DNA of 64,000 nucleotides from JABDJX01 sp039942715 (GTDB lineage: Bacteria; Pseudomonadota; Alphaproteobacteria; Rhodobacterales; Rhodobacteraceae): the NCBI GenBank assembly GCA_039942715.1, contig JBDVBY010000003.1:1-64000 (forward strand). The letters run 5' to 3'. Positions 25,290 to 33,416 of this stretch are shown in pieces. A program made the position numbers and the translations under genes. Position 1 is the first letter of the stretch. Every line of letters starts with the position of its first letter. Below the pieces are notes generated by a model that saw only the letters and a program-made list of their open reading frames with translations, searched no databases and had not been told where the DNA came from.

Positions 25290-25807
25290 GCCTCATCAGC
25301 CGCACGCATGAAGCAGACGGGCGCATCAGCACAGCGGTGTATTCTGATTGCGAAAGATACCGCTACGCTTTGACCCGCACGTGGGACGAAGGCGGCAAGC
25401 GGCTTCTCTTCGTGATGCTGAACCCCTCAAAGGCCACAGAGCTTGCCAATGATCCAACAATCGAACGCTGCGAACGCCGGTCGATACTATTGGGATATGG
25501 AAGCTTTCGCGTCTGCAACCTGTTCGGATTGCGGGAAACCGATCCCGCTCGACTAAAGCGCGCGCGTCGCCCCGAAGGCTCAGAGAATGTTGATCATATC
25601 AAAGAAGCGCTGGAGTGGTGCAACGACGTTCTCTGTTCTTGGGGTGTGCACGGCGCACACCGCGATCAGGCCGCAAAACTGCGCTCTCTTTTTAGCCAAT
25701 CAAAAAAACCACTGCTTGCGCTTGGCACAACGAAAGAAGGTCACCCAAGGCATCCGCTTTACGTTTCGTACAAAACGCAGCCCACATCGTTTGAAATAAG
25801 CAGCTAA
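25286..25807 (+). CDS. DUF1643-family protein
   Basis: A 173-residue protein. RYALTRTWDEGGKRLLFVMLNPSKA followed by ERCERRS and FRVCNLFGLRETDP is the DUF1643 pattern (long form noted by its first residues RYALTRTW). Function is unknown. The GTG start is set by the four-base overlap with truB, so it is translationally coupled to it. A hairpin follows ten bases downstream. Confidence 0.8.
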   Translation: MSLISRTHEADGRISTAVYSDCERYRYALTRTWDEGGKRLLFVMLNPSKATELANDPTIERCERRSILLGYGSFRVCNLFGLRETDPARLKRARRPEGSENVDHIKEALEWCNDVLCSWGVHGAHRDQAAKLRSLFSQSKKPLLALGTTKEGHPRHPLYVSYKTQPTSFEISS

Positions 25808-25816
25808 GTTCGGCGG

Positions 25817-25842
25817 GACGGCAACACCCTCGGGCTGCCGTC
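25817..25842 (+). terminator. Hairpin after the truB-DUF1643 genes
   Basis: GACGGCA (25817-25823) pairs perfectly with TGCCGTC (25836-25842) around a 12-base loop. The downstream sequence ATTTCC is only weakly T-rich, so it is a possible but imperfect intrinsic terminator. Confidence 0.4.
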
Positions 25843-25970
25843 ATTTCCAGTCACAGTATGTGGCTGAACCGCCGCCCCTTCCAAGGTCTCGCGACTCCTT
25901 TCTGGAGCGGCCACCCCACGTGGCAATGGAACAGGCTAAACGCAATAAGATTAGGAATCCGTTAACGCGG

Positions 25971-26918
25971 TTACGGAGCGGCGATGTCGATGACATCGAT
26001 GTTGCCCAAGGTCACAACGGTGCCAGAAGTTCCAACGGGGATCACAATAACCGGATCACCTTCAAAGCTGACCACAAATGTCACTGATCCCGCCACATCA
26101 CTAGATGCAAGTGTCACGTTGTCCGCCTCAATGCTGCTGTCCAAGTAGAACTGAAGAACATCCACGTCTGGATCAAAGTCGTGGATCGTAGCCGGTGCTC
26201 CGTCGATCCAGCTTCCCGCAATGAACGTATCGGGTGCACTGTCAGCGGGCGTCGTCGCAAACTCGCCGTAGGCTTGATCTCCGCTGCCTAAGACAATTCT
26301 GTCCGAACCTGCCCAGCCTTCAAGCGTGTCAGCAGCATTGTCATCGGTAACAGAAAGCGTCCCAAAATCACCCGCAACTCCGAACAAAGTATCATCGCCC
26401 GGTCCGCCCTCCAGCGAGTCTTCACCCAGATTGCCGATCAAAAAATCTGCGCCGGGCCCACCGCGCAACGTGTCATTGCCGCCGTCGCCTTCAAGGAAGT
26501 CAGCGTTGGATGCTCCTTCCAGAACGTCGTTGTTCGCCCCGCCGCGTAAAGTATCGTTGCCTTCGCCGCCACGCAGAAAATCAAGGCCGGTGCCGCCACC
26601 AAGCAGATCATTACCGGCCCCGCCCAAAACAGTGTCGTTGCCAACATCACCAAAGACCTGATCATTGTCAGCATTTCCGTCCAGATAATCGTTACCGACG
26701 CCGCCATTGATTGTATCGTCCCCGGCGCGACCATAAATCACATCATCAAAGCCGGTGCCGGGCAAAATGTCCGCGACGCTTGTACCTTGTGCCGCAGCCG
26801 TAGGTGGCGGCCCGGCATCACCATCGCCACCACCATCTCCCGAAGCCTCACCAGAACCGCCGCCCAGCAAACCGCCGATAAGTCCAGCACCTAGAATAGC
26901 AAGAAGGATCAGTTCCAT
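25971..26918 (-). CDS. RTX-type calcium-binding repeat protein with N-terminal hydrophobic anchor
   Basis: A 315-residue protein. Residues 1 to about 20 form a hydrophobic, glycine-rich segment (MELILLAILGAGLIGGLLGG), followed by a low-complexity Gly/Asp/Pro linker. About residues 55-185 contain roughly a dozen GGxGxDx(L/I/T)xGG nonapeptide repeats that bind calcium as a parallel beta-roll. The C-terminal 120 residues form an acidic beta-rich domain. RTX proteins are normally type I secreted by a C-terminal signal; no hlyBD-type exporter is in this window. ATG 26918 has GAGAG upstream. It is divergent from rpsO. Confidence 0.75.
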   Translation of the reverse strand: MELILLAILGAGLIGGLLGGGSGEASGDGGGDGDAGPPPTAAAQGTSVADILPGTGFDDVIYGRAGDDTINGGVGNDYLDGNADNDQVFGDVGNDTVLGGAGNDLLGGGTGLDFLRGGEGNDTLRGGANNDVLEGASNADFLEGDGGNDTLRGGPGADFLIGNLGEDSLEGGPGDDTLFGVAGDFGTLSVTDDNAADTLEGWAGSDRIVLGSGDQAYGEFATTPADSAPDTFIAGSWIDGAPATIHDFDPDVDVLQFYLDSSIEADNVTLASSDVAGSVTFVVSFEGDPVIVIPVGTSGTVVTLGNIDVIDIAAP

Positions 26919-27111
26919 GTGGTCTCTCAATCCGGCGGAATTTTCGCGTTAACTATCGCGCGAATGTTCGATTTCCTCAAGTCATGTTAACAGCTGTCGA
27001 AAAGAGCTTTCCAACGCTGCAGACTTAGCCTATACGCGCCCCTTCACCCTCCAAGGGCCTTGCTGGACGACATCCCGGCCTGCGCCATTCACACTTACCT
27101 AGGAGACCCCG

Positions 27112-27381
27112 ATGTCGATTACTGCCGAAGAAAAAGCCAAAGTTATCAAAGAGTTTGGCACAAAAGACGGCGACACAGGTTCGCCAGAAGTTCAAGTTGC
27201 TATCCTGTCCAGCCGTATCGCGACGCTGACAGAGCACTTTAAGACTCACAAAAAAGACAACCACGGTCGCCGTGGCCTTTTGAAAATGGTCGCACTGCGC
27301 CGTAAGCTTCTTGACTATGTCAAAGGCAAAGACGAAGCGCGCTATCAGGACCTGATCAAGCGTCTTGGCCTGCGTCGCTAA
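27112..27381 (+). CDS. rpsO: 30S ribosomal protein S15
   Basis: An 89-residue ribosomal protein that binds 16S rRNA early in assembly of the 30S platform. The full-length family signature is present (GSPEVQVAILSSRI, DNHGRRGLL, RRKLLDYVKG). AGGAG lies just upstream of the start and a strong terminator follows. The usual pnp gene is not downstream here. Confidence 0.98.
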   Translation: MSITAEEKAKVIKEFGTKDGDTGSPEVQVAILSSRIATLTEHFKTHKKDNHGRRGLLKMVALRRKLLDYVKGKDEARYQDLIKRLGLRR

Positions 27382-27407
27382 GCGATTCACGCCGGAAGAA
27401 ACGAGAC

Positions 27408-27435
27408 AAGCCGCGCAATGACGCGGCTTTTTTCT
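27408..27435 (+). terminator. Rho-independent terminator of rpsO
   Basis: AAGCCGCG (27408-27415) and CGCGGCTT (27422-27429) form an eight-pair stem around a six-base loop, followed by a run of T (27427-27433). It lies 27 bases after the rpsO stop. Confidence 0.92.
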
Positions 27436-27463
27436 TGTCCAATGCGTGCTTAAACTCGCCGGC

Positions 27464-27886
27464 ATGAGCGTTGATATGTCCCCAAAGCCGAACATTATTT
27501 TCACCTATGGCACTCTGCGCCCCGGTCTTGGAGAGCGGCCCGAAGCACATGCGTTTCGCAAAGCAGCGAAACACATCGGTCCTGCGACGTTTCAGGGCAA
27601 GCTTTATGCAATCGACTGGTATCCGGGTGTGATCGATAGCACAGACAAAGACGACATCGTGATCGGCGACCTCTTTGAGATCAGCGAAGACACCGGGTTT
27701 TTCACTAAACTCGACATCTACGAAATGTGCTCACCTGATTTGCCCCAGCCGCATGAGTACATCCGCACGATCCGCACCGTTCTTGCTGAAGATCGGCGCA
27801 TTCCTGCATGGATTTACCTGTATAACCGTACAATCACCGACCAGACGCGTATTCCAACAGGCGACTACGCTGATCACGTTGATTAA
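27464..27886 (+). CDS. Gamma-glutamylcyclotransferase-family protein
   Basis: A 140-residue protein of the gamma-glutamylcyclotransferase/AIG2-like fold. The substrate-binding loop is FTYGTLRPG near the N-terminus, and GKLYAIDWYPGVI, GDLFEI and LDIYEMCSP follow. Members act on gamma-glutamyl amines or peptides, but function is unproven for this branch. Two in-frame ATGs (27464 and 27476) are possible and no good ribosome-binding site distinguishes them. It begins about 30 bases after the rpsO terminator. Confidence 0.78.
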   Translation: MSVDMSPKPNIIFTYGTLRPGLGERPEAHAFRKAAKHIGPATFQGKLYAIDWYPGVIDSTDKDDIVIGDLFEISEDTGFFTKLDIYEMCSPDLPQPHEYIRTIRTVLAEDRRIPAWIYLYNRTITDQTRIPTGDYADHVD

Positions 27887-27963
27887 CAAGATCTTACCCG
27901 CACGCCGCCCAATTTCCGCCCAATCACATCGCTTTGATGTCAAAAAAGACCAAGGTGAGCAGT

Positions 27964-28647
27964 ATGTTTTTCAAAAAGAAAACGCCAAAGTCCGGGGCGG
28001 CCCGACTTGAACAGGAAATGGCCAGCATCACGGATCAGGCAATAGCCTGCGCAAAGGCACTGCGCGATGGGCGCGCCTTGAGCCCTATCACGCATGCTAA
28101 AACTGAAACGCTGTTTGCCGAAAAGAACGCAGAAGGTGAAACGGTTTTCAACCATTATCACTTTACCGATGACATGAACAAACTCGACCCGGAAGCGCAG
28201 ATTCACCTAATGCGTTTGTTTGGCCAGATCATCACCTTTAACGAAATGCTCGAACATCCCGGCGTTGAAAAACGGCTCGATTGGATCGCCGCCAACGCCA
28301 GCTTTTTTGAACGTTTCTTTGCCCGCGCTGAACTCAGCACCGATATCTTGATGAACAAAGCCGAGGCTGAAATAGAAAAGAAAATTCAGGCAGCCAAAGC
28401 CGGCGACAGAACTCGCATCCAAATCGTCCTTGAAAGCCTGTTCGAGCCTGAAACCATCGCCACTCTTGTGCCGCGCAGCTCTATCCCTTTGATGATCGCG
28501 ATGGGCAAACCTCATGAAGAGGGCCAAAAGTTCATCAACGGCGTCTATTTCTCGGCCCAAGCGGCCCCTGCGGTGATGGCATGGCTTGCCAGCCTTCAAT
28601 CGCAAAGCTTGCATGACGGGCAAGACAACAATCCCGCACACGCCTAA
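27964..28647 (+). CDS. Conserved-looking protein of unknown function
   Basis: A 227-residue cytosolic-looking protein that I do not recognise. It starts with a basic stretch (FFKKKTPKSG), is largely helical and charged, and has no membrane segment or signal peptide. AAGGTGAG four bases before ATG 27964 sets the start; ten upstream codons are open but less likely. It lies between the cyclotransferase-like gene and the bciA-like gene on the same strand, 43 bases before the latter. Confidence 0.6.
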   Translation: MFFKKKTPKSGAARLEQEMASITDQAIACAKALRDGRALSPITHAKTETLFAEKNAEGETVFNHYHFTDDMNKLDPEAQIHLMRLFGQIITFNEMLEHPGVEKRLDWIAANASFFERFFARAELSTDILMNKAEAEIEKKIQAAKAGDRTRIQIVLESLFEPETIATLVPRSSIPLMIAMGKPHEEGQKFINGVYFSAQAAPAVMAWLASLQSQSLHDGQDNNPAHA

Positions 28648-28690
28648 AATCGCTCTGTCAGAAGGCTTGCCCACGCGCTAGCTTCGCTGC

Positions 28691-29650
28691 ATGACATCTG
28701 CACCTAAAACCATTCTGTTGCTCGGCGCATCTGGCACAATTGGCCGCGCAACGGCTTTGGCCTTGATCGCAGAAGGTCATAAGGTTAGCGCGCCGGTCCG
28801 CTCGCTCGCGGACTTACCAAAGGTGCTGACCGGGCACGCTCTGAAGATCGACATTGCCGATCCAAATAAACGCAAATGGATCATCGATACCGGGCGCTTT
28901 GATGCGGTGATCTCTTGCCTTGCTTCGCGATCCGGCGAACCTGAAGACGCGCAAGCAGTAGACTATGCGCTCAACGATGCCGTCTTGAAAGATGCACAGA
29001 CCGCAGGTGTACCGCAGTTCATATTGCTCTCTGCGATATGCGTGCAAAAGCCAAAACTCGCCTTTCAACACGCCAAGCTTGCCTTCGAGGACAAGCTGCA
29101 AAGCGCGCCGATCACATGGTCCATCGTACGCCCCACCGCCTACTTCAAATCCTTGTCCGGTCAGGTCGATCGCTTACGCGCAGGCAAGCCATTCCTGCTT
29201 TTCGGCAATGGCGCGCTCACCGCCTGCAAACCGATCAGTGACGCCGATCTGGCCCGCTATCTGATCAAATGTCTGAACGATCCCACCCTACAAAACCGTA
29301 TCCTGCCCATCGGCGGCCCCGGCCCTGCGATCACGCCGCGGCAACAAGGCGAGATGTTGTTTGCCGCCCTTGGCCTCAAACCCCGCTTCCGAAAAGTCCC
29401 GGTCGCCATGATGAGCGTGATCATCGCCGGCCTTACGTTTGCCGGAAAATTCTCACCCCGCTTGCGCGCCAAAGCCGAATTGGCCCGCATCGGGCGCTAT
29501 TACGCAACCGAGTCCATGTTGGTTTGGGATGGAGCGCGCTATAGCGCCAAGACCACACCAGAGTTTGGCACGGACACTTTGGCGGCGCATTACGAAACCC
29601 TTGCAACCAATGCCGTTCCAGACGAGCGCGGCGCACACGCCGTGTTCTAA
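28691..29650 (+). CDS. bciA: Divinyl chlorophyllide 8-vinyl-reductase (BciA)-like protein
   Basis: A 319-residue NAD(P)H-binding protein with an atypical SDR fold (LLGASGTIGRATALAL). The segments LLSAICVQKP, FQHAKLAFE, SIVRPTAYFKSL and ACKPISDADLA closely follow BciA, which reduces the 8-vinyl group of divinyl (proto)chlorophyllide during bacteriochlorophyll synthesis. In Rhodobacter bciA lies outside the photosynthesis cluster, as here. If correct, the organism probably makes bacteriochlorophyll. A general NmrA-like reductase is the alternative. No photosynthesis genes are in the window. Confidence 0.75.
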   Translation: MTSAPKTILLLGASGTIGRATALALIAEGHKVSAPVRSLADLPKVLTGHALKIDIADPNKRKWIIDTGRFDAVISCLASRSGEPEDAQAVDYALNDAVLKDAQTAGVPQFILLSAICVQKPKLAFQHAKLAFEDKLQSAPITWSIVRPTAYFKSLSGQVDRLRAGKPFLLFGNGALTACKPISDADLARYLIKCLNDPTLQNRILPIGGPGPAITPRQQGEMLFAALGLKPRFRKVPVAMMSVIIAGLTFAGKFSPRLRAKAELARIGRYYATESMLVWDGARYSAKTTPEFGTDTLAAHYETLATNAVPDERGAHAVF

Positions 29651-29852
29651 AAGCTCTGCCCTCGGGAACTCGGCAAATCTTCGCCAAATAAGGCGTTTTT
29701 AGCCCCAAATGCCGGGTTGCTGGAAAAACAGGTCCCTTTTTCCCCCTAGCTATTCAACTCGCCAGCCCGTTAACCTTTTGACGCTGGGGGCATATCGAGA
29801 TCTTGTGAGTTGTTTCGGGACATGCCTTCTCAATTAAAAGGAGAGTGATGTC

Positions 29853-30929
29853 ATGAACCTCATGAATATGGCTATGAAATATGTCGGTCCGATGGTTGCG
29901 CAACAGATCGCAACAAAGCTTGGGATTGGTGGGCCAATTGCCAACAAGCTAATCGCCGCCGCTTTACCAGCCATCCTTGGCGCGGTTATCGGAAAATCGA
30001 AAACATCCAGTGGCCTTGGCTCCTTGATGAGCCTTGTGACTGGCGCAAACACGCCGGAACCAAAGGCGCTCGAGTCTATGTTCGAGTCTGGTGGTGATGT
30101 CGACGCGCTTGCGCAATCTGGTGGCGGAATGCTTGAAGGTTTGCTTGGCGGTCAAGGCATGGGCGCTTTGGCCTCTGCCTTGGGCAATCACGCAGGCGTG
30201 GATCAATCGCAAGCAGGAAGCCTTTTGGGCATGTTGGCCCCAACAGCGTTGGGAACAATCGGGTCACAAGTGGCCGAAAGCGGCATGGATGGCCCAGCCC
30301 TTGCTTCCTTCCTGTCAGATCAGGAAGCAAATGTAGCCCAAGCAATGCCAGCCGGTTTTGCCGATCAGCTTGGCGGCACGGGCTTGTTTGACGGTTTCTC
30401 GGCAAACGCAAGCGAAGCTGCCTCTTCGGCGCAAAGCGCGGTTCAAGATACGATCGCAACCGCGCAGGACACGGTCGAGCAATCCGGCAGTAAGATGCCA
30501 TTGATCATCGGCGCGCTTCTTATTGCGGCGGCCGCGTGGTTCTTCCTTGGGCGCGGCGGTGATGCTCCTGTGGACACCTCTGCTGTAGAAGCAATGCAAG
30601 ACTTCAAAGTTGGCGACGTTGACGTCGGCGGAGAGTTTACGTCTGTCACCACCGGACTGACCGACGCGTTCTCTGGCATCACCGACGCTGCCTCTGCCGA
30701 GGCTGCAGTGCCGCAGTTAACAGAGCTCAGCGGAAAACTCGGCTCGCTTAGCGAAACGGCAGGTCAACTTAGCGGTGGTGCCCAAACCGGGTTCCAAAGC
30801 ATCGTTGGCACCGCGCTGGCTGCACTGCGTCCGGTTATCGAAAATGCGATCGCGTCTTCGGGTGCGGGAGGCATCCTGCAACCCATCGCTGATCAAATCC
30901 TGGCCGCTTTAGAAGGCATGGCAGGCTAA
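29853..30929 (+). CDS. DUF937-domain membrane protein
   Basis: A 358-residue protein. The N-terminal 150-odd residues are alanine-, glycine- and leucine-rich helices of the DUF937/YidB-like type (KLGIGGPIANKLIAAALPAILGAV, noted by its first residues KLGIGGPIANK). One membrane helix lies at about residues 212-230 (MPLIIGALLIAAAAWFFLG). The C-terminal part is a periplasmic or cytosolic helical domain of about 125 residues. Function is unknown. AAGGAGAG gives a strong start. It is monocistronic, with a possible hairpin after the stop. Confidence 0.75.
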   Translation: MNLMNMAMKYVGPMVAQQIATKLGIGGPIANKLIAAALPAILGAVIGKSKTSSGLGSLMSLVTGANTPEPKALESMFESGGDVDALAQSGGGMLEGLLGGQGMGALASALGNHAGVDQSQAGSLLGMLAPTALGTIGSQVAESGMDGPALASFLSDQEANVAQAMPAGFADQLGGTGLFDGFSANASEAASSAQSAVQDTIATAQDTVEQSGSKMPLIIGALLIAAAAWFFLGRGGDAPVDTSAVEAMQDFKVGDVDVGGEFTSVTTGLTDAFSGITDAASAEAAVPQLTELSGKLGSLSETAGQLSGGAQTGFQSIVGTALAALRPVIENAIASSGAGGILQPIADQILAALEGMAG

Positions 30930-30948
30930 GCCAGTCGCATTCAAAAAC

Positions 30949-30976
30949 GGACCCTTGCGTGTCATGCGCAGGGGCC
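30949..30976 (+). terminator. Imperfect hairpin after the DUF937 gene
   Basis: GGACCC-T-(T)-GCGT pairs with GCGCAGGGGCC, with one mismatch and one bulged T, around a five-base loop. It is 20 bases past the stop. There is no T-run after it, so termination is uncertain. Confidence 0.3.
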
Positions 30977-31072
30977 CATCAATCGCCAATGCGCGATTAA
31001 TCAAATCATAACCTTCCCTAACGCGCGCACCACATCTTGTGGACGGACTGTTTGCCCTCACCGCACGCACCT

Positions 31073-31107
31073 ACGCGATACCGACGTAATACTGACGCGA
31101 TACCGAC
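31073..31107. repeat. Thirteen-base direct repeat, 22-base period
   Basis: ACGCGATACCGAC occurs at 31073-31085 and again at 31095-31107. The period of 22 bases is close to two helix turns, as for paired regulator sites. It lies in the 260-base gap between two convergent genes, where no promoter is expected. Confidence 0.5.
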
Positions 31108-31189
31108 ACAGCACTTACGTTCGTTTCTCAGAAAATCAAAGGGTTAAGACGCCACTTGGCGATCGGCAACACCCGTTACCGCGCGTTGC

Positions 31190-31495
31190 TCAATCAAGGT
31201 CGCTCCACGGCCAAGGTTTTACTTCGCTGGCCGCCGTCTGATAGCGCGCTGCCTTGGCGATCCAAATCCCAAGATCGGTGCCAAAGTCAGCCAAACGCTC
31301 GTTCGGCTTCTTGTTGTTGATCACCAAAATGATGAACTGAATCAACGTCAAAGCTCCTAAAACCGTCTGCGCAATCGAGATCATGATCGCGATCAGGACC
31401 ATATAGACAAGCCGCATCAACAGGTTATCTTCTTGCTCTGGCTCGAATTGCTCGCCGTGAATACGGCCTTCGATTTTCGCGTCGTCGTCTGACAT
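31190..31495 (-). CDS. DUF4389-family small membrane protein
   Basis: A 101-residue protein. One long or two close membrane helices span about residues 27-60 (LLMRLVYMVLIAIMISIAQ and LTLIQFIILVI), followed by NNKKPNERLADFG, a DUF4389 hallmark. Function is unknown. The ATG at 31495 is preceded by AGGAAG; a GTG one codon upstream is less likely. It lies 75 bases below the RluA-type gene, both on the minus strand. Confidence 0.75.
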   Translation of the reverse strand: MSDDDAKIEGRIHGEQFEPEQEDNLLMRLVYMVLIAIMISIAQTVLGALTLIQFIILVINNKKPNERLADFGTDLGIWIAKAARYQTAASEVKPWPWSDLD

Positions 31496-31569
31496 CACTT
31501 CCTCTTACCCAAAAACTGCGTTGATTGCGCGAATCTTACTCCGCCCAAGGCAGTAAGGAAATGGAGGAT

Positions 31570-32235
31570 TCAGAACGGGCACTTGGACGAGAAGCTCATC
31601 CCCTTGCCACCATCAGGATGCCGCAAGCGAAGCTGTTCGGAATGCAGCATCAAGCGGGGAAATTCGCGTGCTGGTCCTGTCGCGTAAAACGGATCGCCCA
31701 AAATCGGATGACCAAGCGCGAGCATATGCACCCGCAACTGATGCGAACGACCCGTTTTCGGATAAAGCCGCACCCGTGTCTCGTCGTCCAAACCACGTAC
31801 AACACGCCAATCCGTCACCGCAGATTTGCCATTGGTATGATCTACCATCTGGCGCGGTCTGTTTGGCCAATCAACGATCAACGGCAGATCCACCGTGCCA
31901 GTTTTCTCTTCCAGAACCCCGTAAACGCGCGCTACATAAGTCTTTTTCGTCTGACGCTTTTCAAACTGAAGCCCCAAGTGGCGCTGCGCATGAGGGGAAA
32001 GCGCAAAGACCATCACACCAGACGTATCTCGATCCAGCCGGTGCACCAAAAGCGCTTCGGGATAGGCAGATTGCACGCGCGACAACAGGCAATCGGCCAA
32101 CTCCGGCCCCTTCCCTGGCACCGACAAAAGCCCCGATGGCTTTGAGACAAGCAACAGCTCGTGATCGACATGGATGATGTCTAATGGATCGCTTGGCGGC
32201 GCATAACTTGCATCTCCCGTTCCAGTCATCGTCAT
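31570..32235 (-). CDS. rluA: RluA-family pseudouridine synthase
   Basis: A 221-residue enzyme, matching RluA length (about 219) rather than the longer RluC/D. The catalytic motif is HRLDRDTSGVMVFAL, and GRSHQLRVHM and LGDPFY follow. There is no S4 domain, as in RluA. Such enzymes isomerise U746 of 23S rRNA and U32 of several tRNAs. It is divergent from the STAS-domain gene at 32325. Confidence 0.85.
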   Translation of the reverse strand: MTMTGTGDASYAPPSDPLDIIHVDHELLLVSKPSGLLSVPGKGPELADCLLSRVQSAYPEALLVHRLDRDTSGVMVFALSPHAQRHLGLQFEKRQTKKTYVARVYGVLEEKTGTVDLPLIVDWPNRPRQMVDHTNGKSAVTDWRVVRGLDDETRVRLYPKTGRSHQLRVHMLALGHPILGDPFYATGPAREFPRLMLHSEQLRLRHPDGGKGMSFSSKCPF

Positions 32236-32324
32236 TTTTGCCCGGTTTGTTTGTCTTTGCTTACTGAATGGTAACCCATTGCGATTAGCGTCGCAGGAGT
32301 TCGGGGCCCCTGAGGAGTTTAATC

Positions 32325-32666
32325 ATGCAAATGACCGTGTCGGAAGTCGGTTCAGCCTTAATTGTGACAGTTAATGACCGCCGCATCGATGCCGCAGTGG
32401 CCGTACGCTTTAAAGACAAAATGCTGGAATTGACGCAGCATGACTCGACCCGTGTTATTCTGGACCTCGGTCAAGTCGAGTTTCTTGATTCAAGTGGGCT
32501 GGGGGCCGTCGTCGGCTCCATGAAACAGCTTGGGCGTTCACGTACCTTGGACCTTGCGGGGCTCACGCCCACAGTGGAGAAAGTTTTTCGCATTACCCGG
32601 ATGGATCGTGTCTTCCGCATTTTTCCTGACACTGAGACAGCATTACAGGAACCTGAGAATGCCTGA
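32325..32666 (+). CDS. STAS-domain anti-sigma factor antagonist (RsbV/SpoIIAA-like)
   Basis: A 113-residue single STAS domain. The phosphorylatable serine is in VEFLDSSGLGAVVG near residues 50-62, the usual place. In partner switching the dephosphorylated antagonist binds an RsbW-type kinase and frees its target. GAGGAG lies upstream of the start. The stop overlaps the RsbW-like gene by eight bases, so the pair is co-translated. Confidence 0.88.
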   Translation: MQMTVSEVGSALIVTVNDRRIDAAVAVRFKDKMLELTQHDSTRVILDLGQVEFLDSSGLGAVVGSMKQLGRSRTLDLAGLTPTVEKVFRITRMDRVFRIFPDTETALQEPENA

Positions 32667-33174
32667 GGATTTTGCGCAAACGCAACCACCGACCGGTCTT
32701 GGACCCAAGGCTGGATTGGGTATTATTGTCTCTCATTCGTTTCCATCTGATTTTAGATGGGTCAGACGCATCATCCACCAAACAACAGAGGCGCTAAGCA
32801 AAAATGGCCTAAGTGCCGAAGCTGTCGGCTCTGTTGAAATCGTTCTTGCAGAAGCGCTAAACAACATTGTGGAGCATGCCTACGAGGAAGAGGCGCCAGG
32901 CGATATCAATCTGGTGATCAAACAGCGACGCTCTAGTTTGTTGTTTGAAATCAGTGATAAAGGCAACGCGATGCCGAATGGCCGCGCGCCCCTTGGCAAT
33001 CACCCAATGAGTGAATTCAACAATGACCCAATGCCCGAAGGCGGTTACGGTTGGTTCCTAATTAGAGAGCTAGTGCGTGACTTGATCTATGATCGCAGGG
33101 ATGACCAGAATTTCCTGATCTTTCGAATGGCGATTGAAAGCCCGTCTGAGGAAACGCCCGAGCCAGAAGGTTAA
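32659..33174 (+). CDS. RsbW-like anti-sigma factor/serine kinase
   Basis: A 171-residue GHKL-type ATPase. The N-box is EALNNIVEHAY, the G1 box DKGNAMP and the G2-like loop GGYGWFLI. Such kinases phosphorylate the STAS partner and sequester a sigma factor or other target. No sigma factor or PP2C phosphatase gene is adjacent, so its target is elsewhere. ATG 32659 is fixed by the eight-base overlap with the antagonist gene. Confidence 0.85.
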   Translation: MPEDFAQTQPPTGLGPKAGLGIIVSHSFPSDFRWVRRIIHQTTEALSKNGLSAEAVGSVEIVLAEALNNIVEHAYEEEAPGDINLVIKQRRSSLLFEISDKGNAMPNGRAPLGNHPMSEFNNDPMPEGGYGWFLIRELVRDLIYDRRDDQNFLIFRMAIESPSEETPEPEG

Positions 33175-33286
33175 CACTTGCGGACTATCGCAAGATTGAA
33201 GCTCACACAGAAACACTGCCGCAAAATCGCCATAGTGTTATCGCAATGATGCCTTCGAGCGGAGTCATTCCCAAAAGTAAGCTGTT

Positions 33287-33357
33287 AAGGCTTCCCTCGG
33301 CGTCGCGCATGTTTACAGCCCCCACCCAGCACGTGACGCCGAGGTGCCTTTTCTTTT
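33287..33357 (+). ncRNA. Candidate structured small RNA or long-loop terminator
   Basis: CCTCGGCGTC (33295-33304) pairs perfectly over ten bases with GACGCCGAGG (33335-33344). The flanking AAGGC (33287-33291) pairs with GCCTT (33346-33350), giving a bulged stem of 15 pairs. The 30-base loop carries CCCCCACCC, a C-rich sequence able to pair with Shine-Dalgarno sites. A T-rich tail (CTTTTCTTTT) ends it. It could be a terminator for the RsbV/W pair, but the long loop suggests a small regulatory RNA. Confidence 0.5.
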
Positions 33358-33416
33358 AAAATTGCTAATGCACATTGGTCAGCTTATGACTTTTCCGACA
33401 AATCTTAGGACATGGC

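Noticed and set aside
26326..26661. Pro/Ser-rich repetitive frame on the plus strand
   Set aside because: It is the mirror of the glycine-aspartate RTX repeats on the other strand, not a repeat protein of its own.
26518..26760. Possible CRISPR-like array from regularly spaced similar units
   Set aside because: The units are 27-base codon repeats of the RTX nonapeptides inside a gene; they vary and there are no unique spacers.
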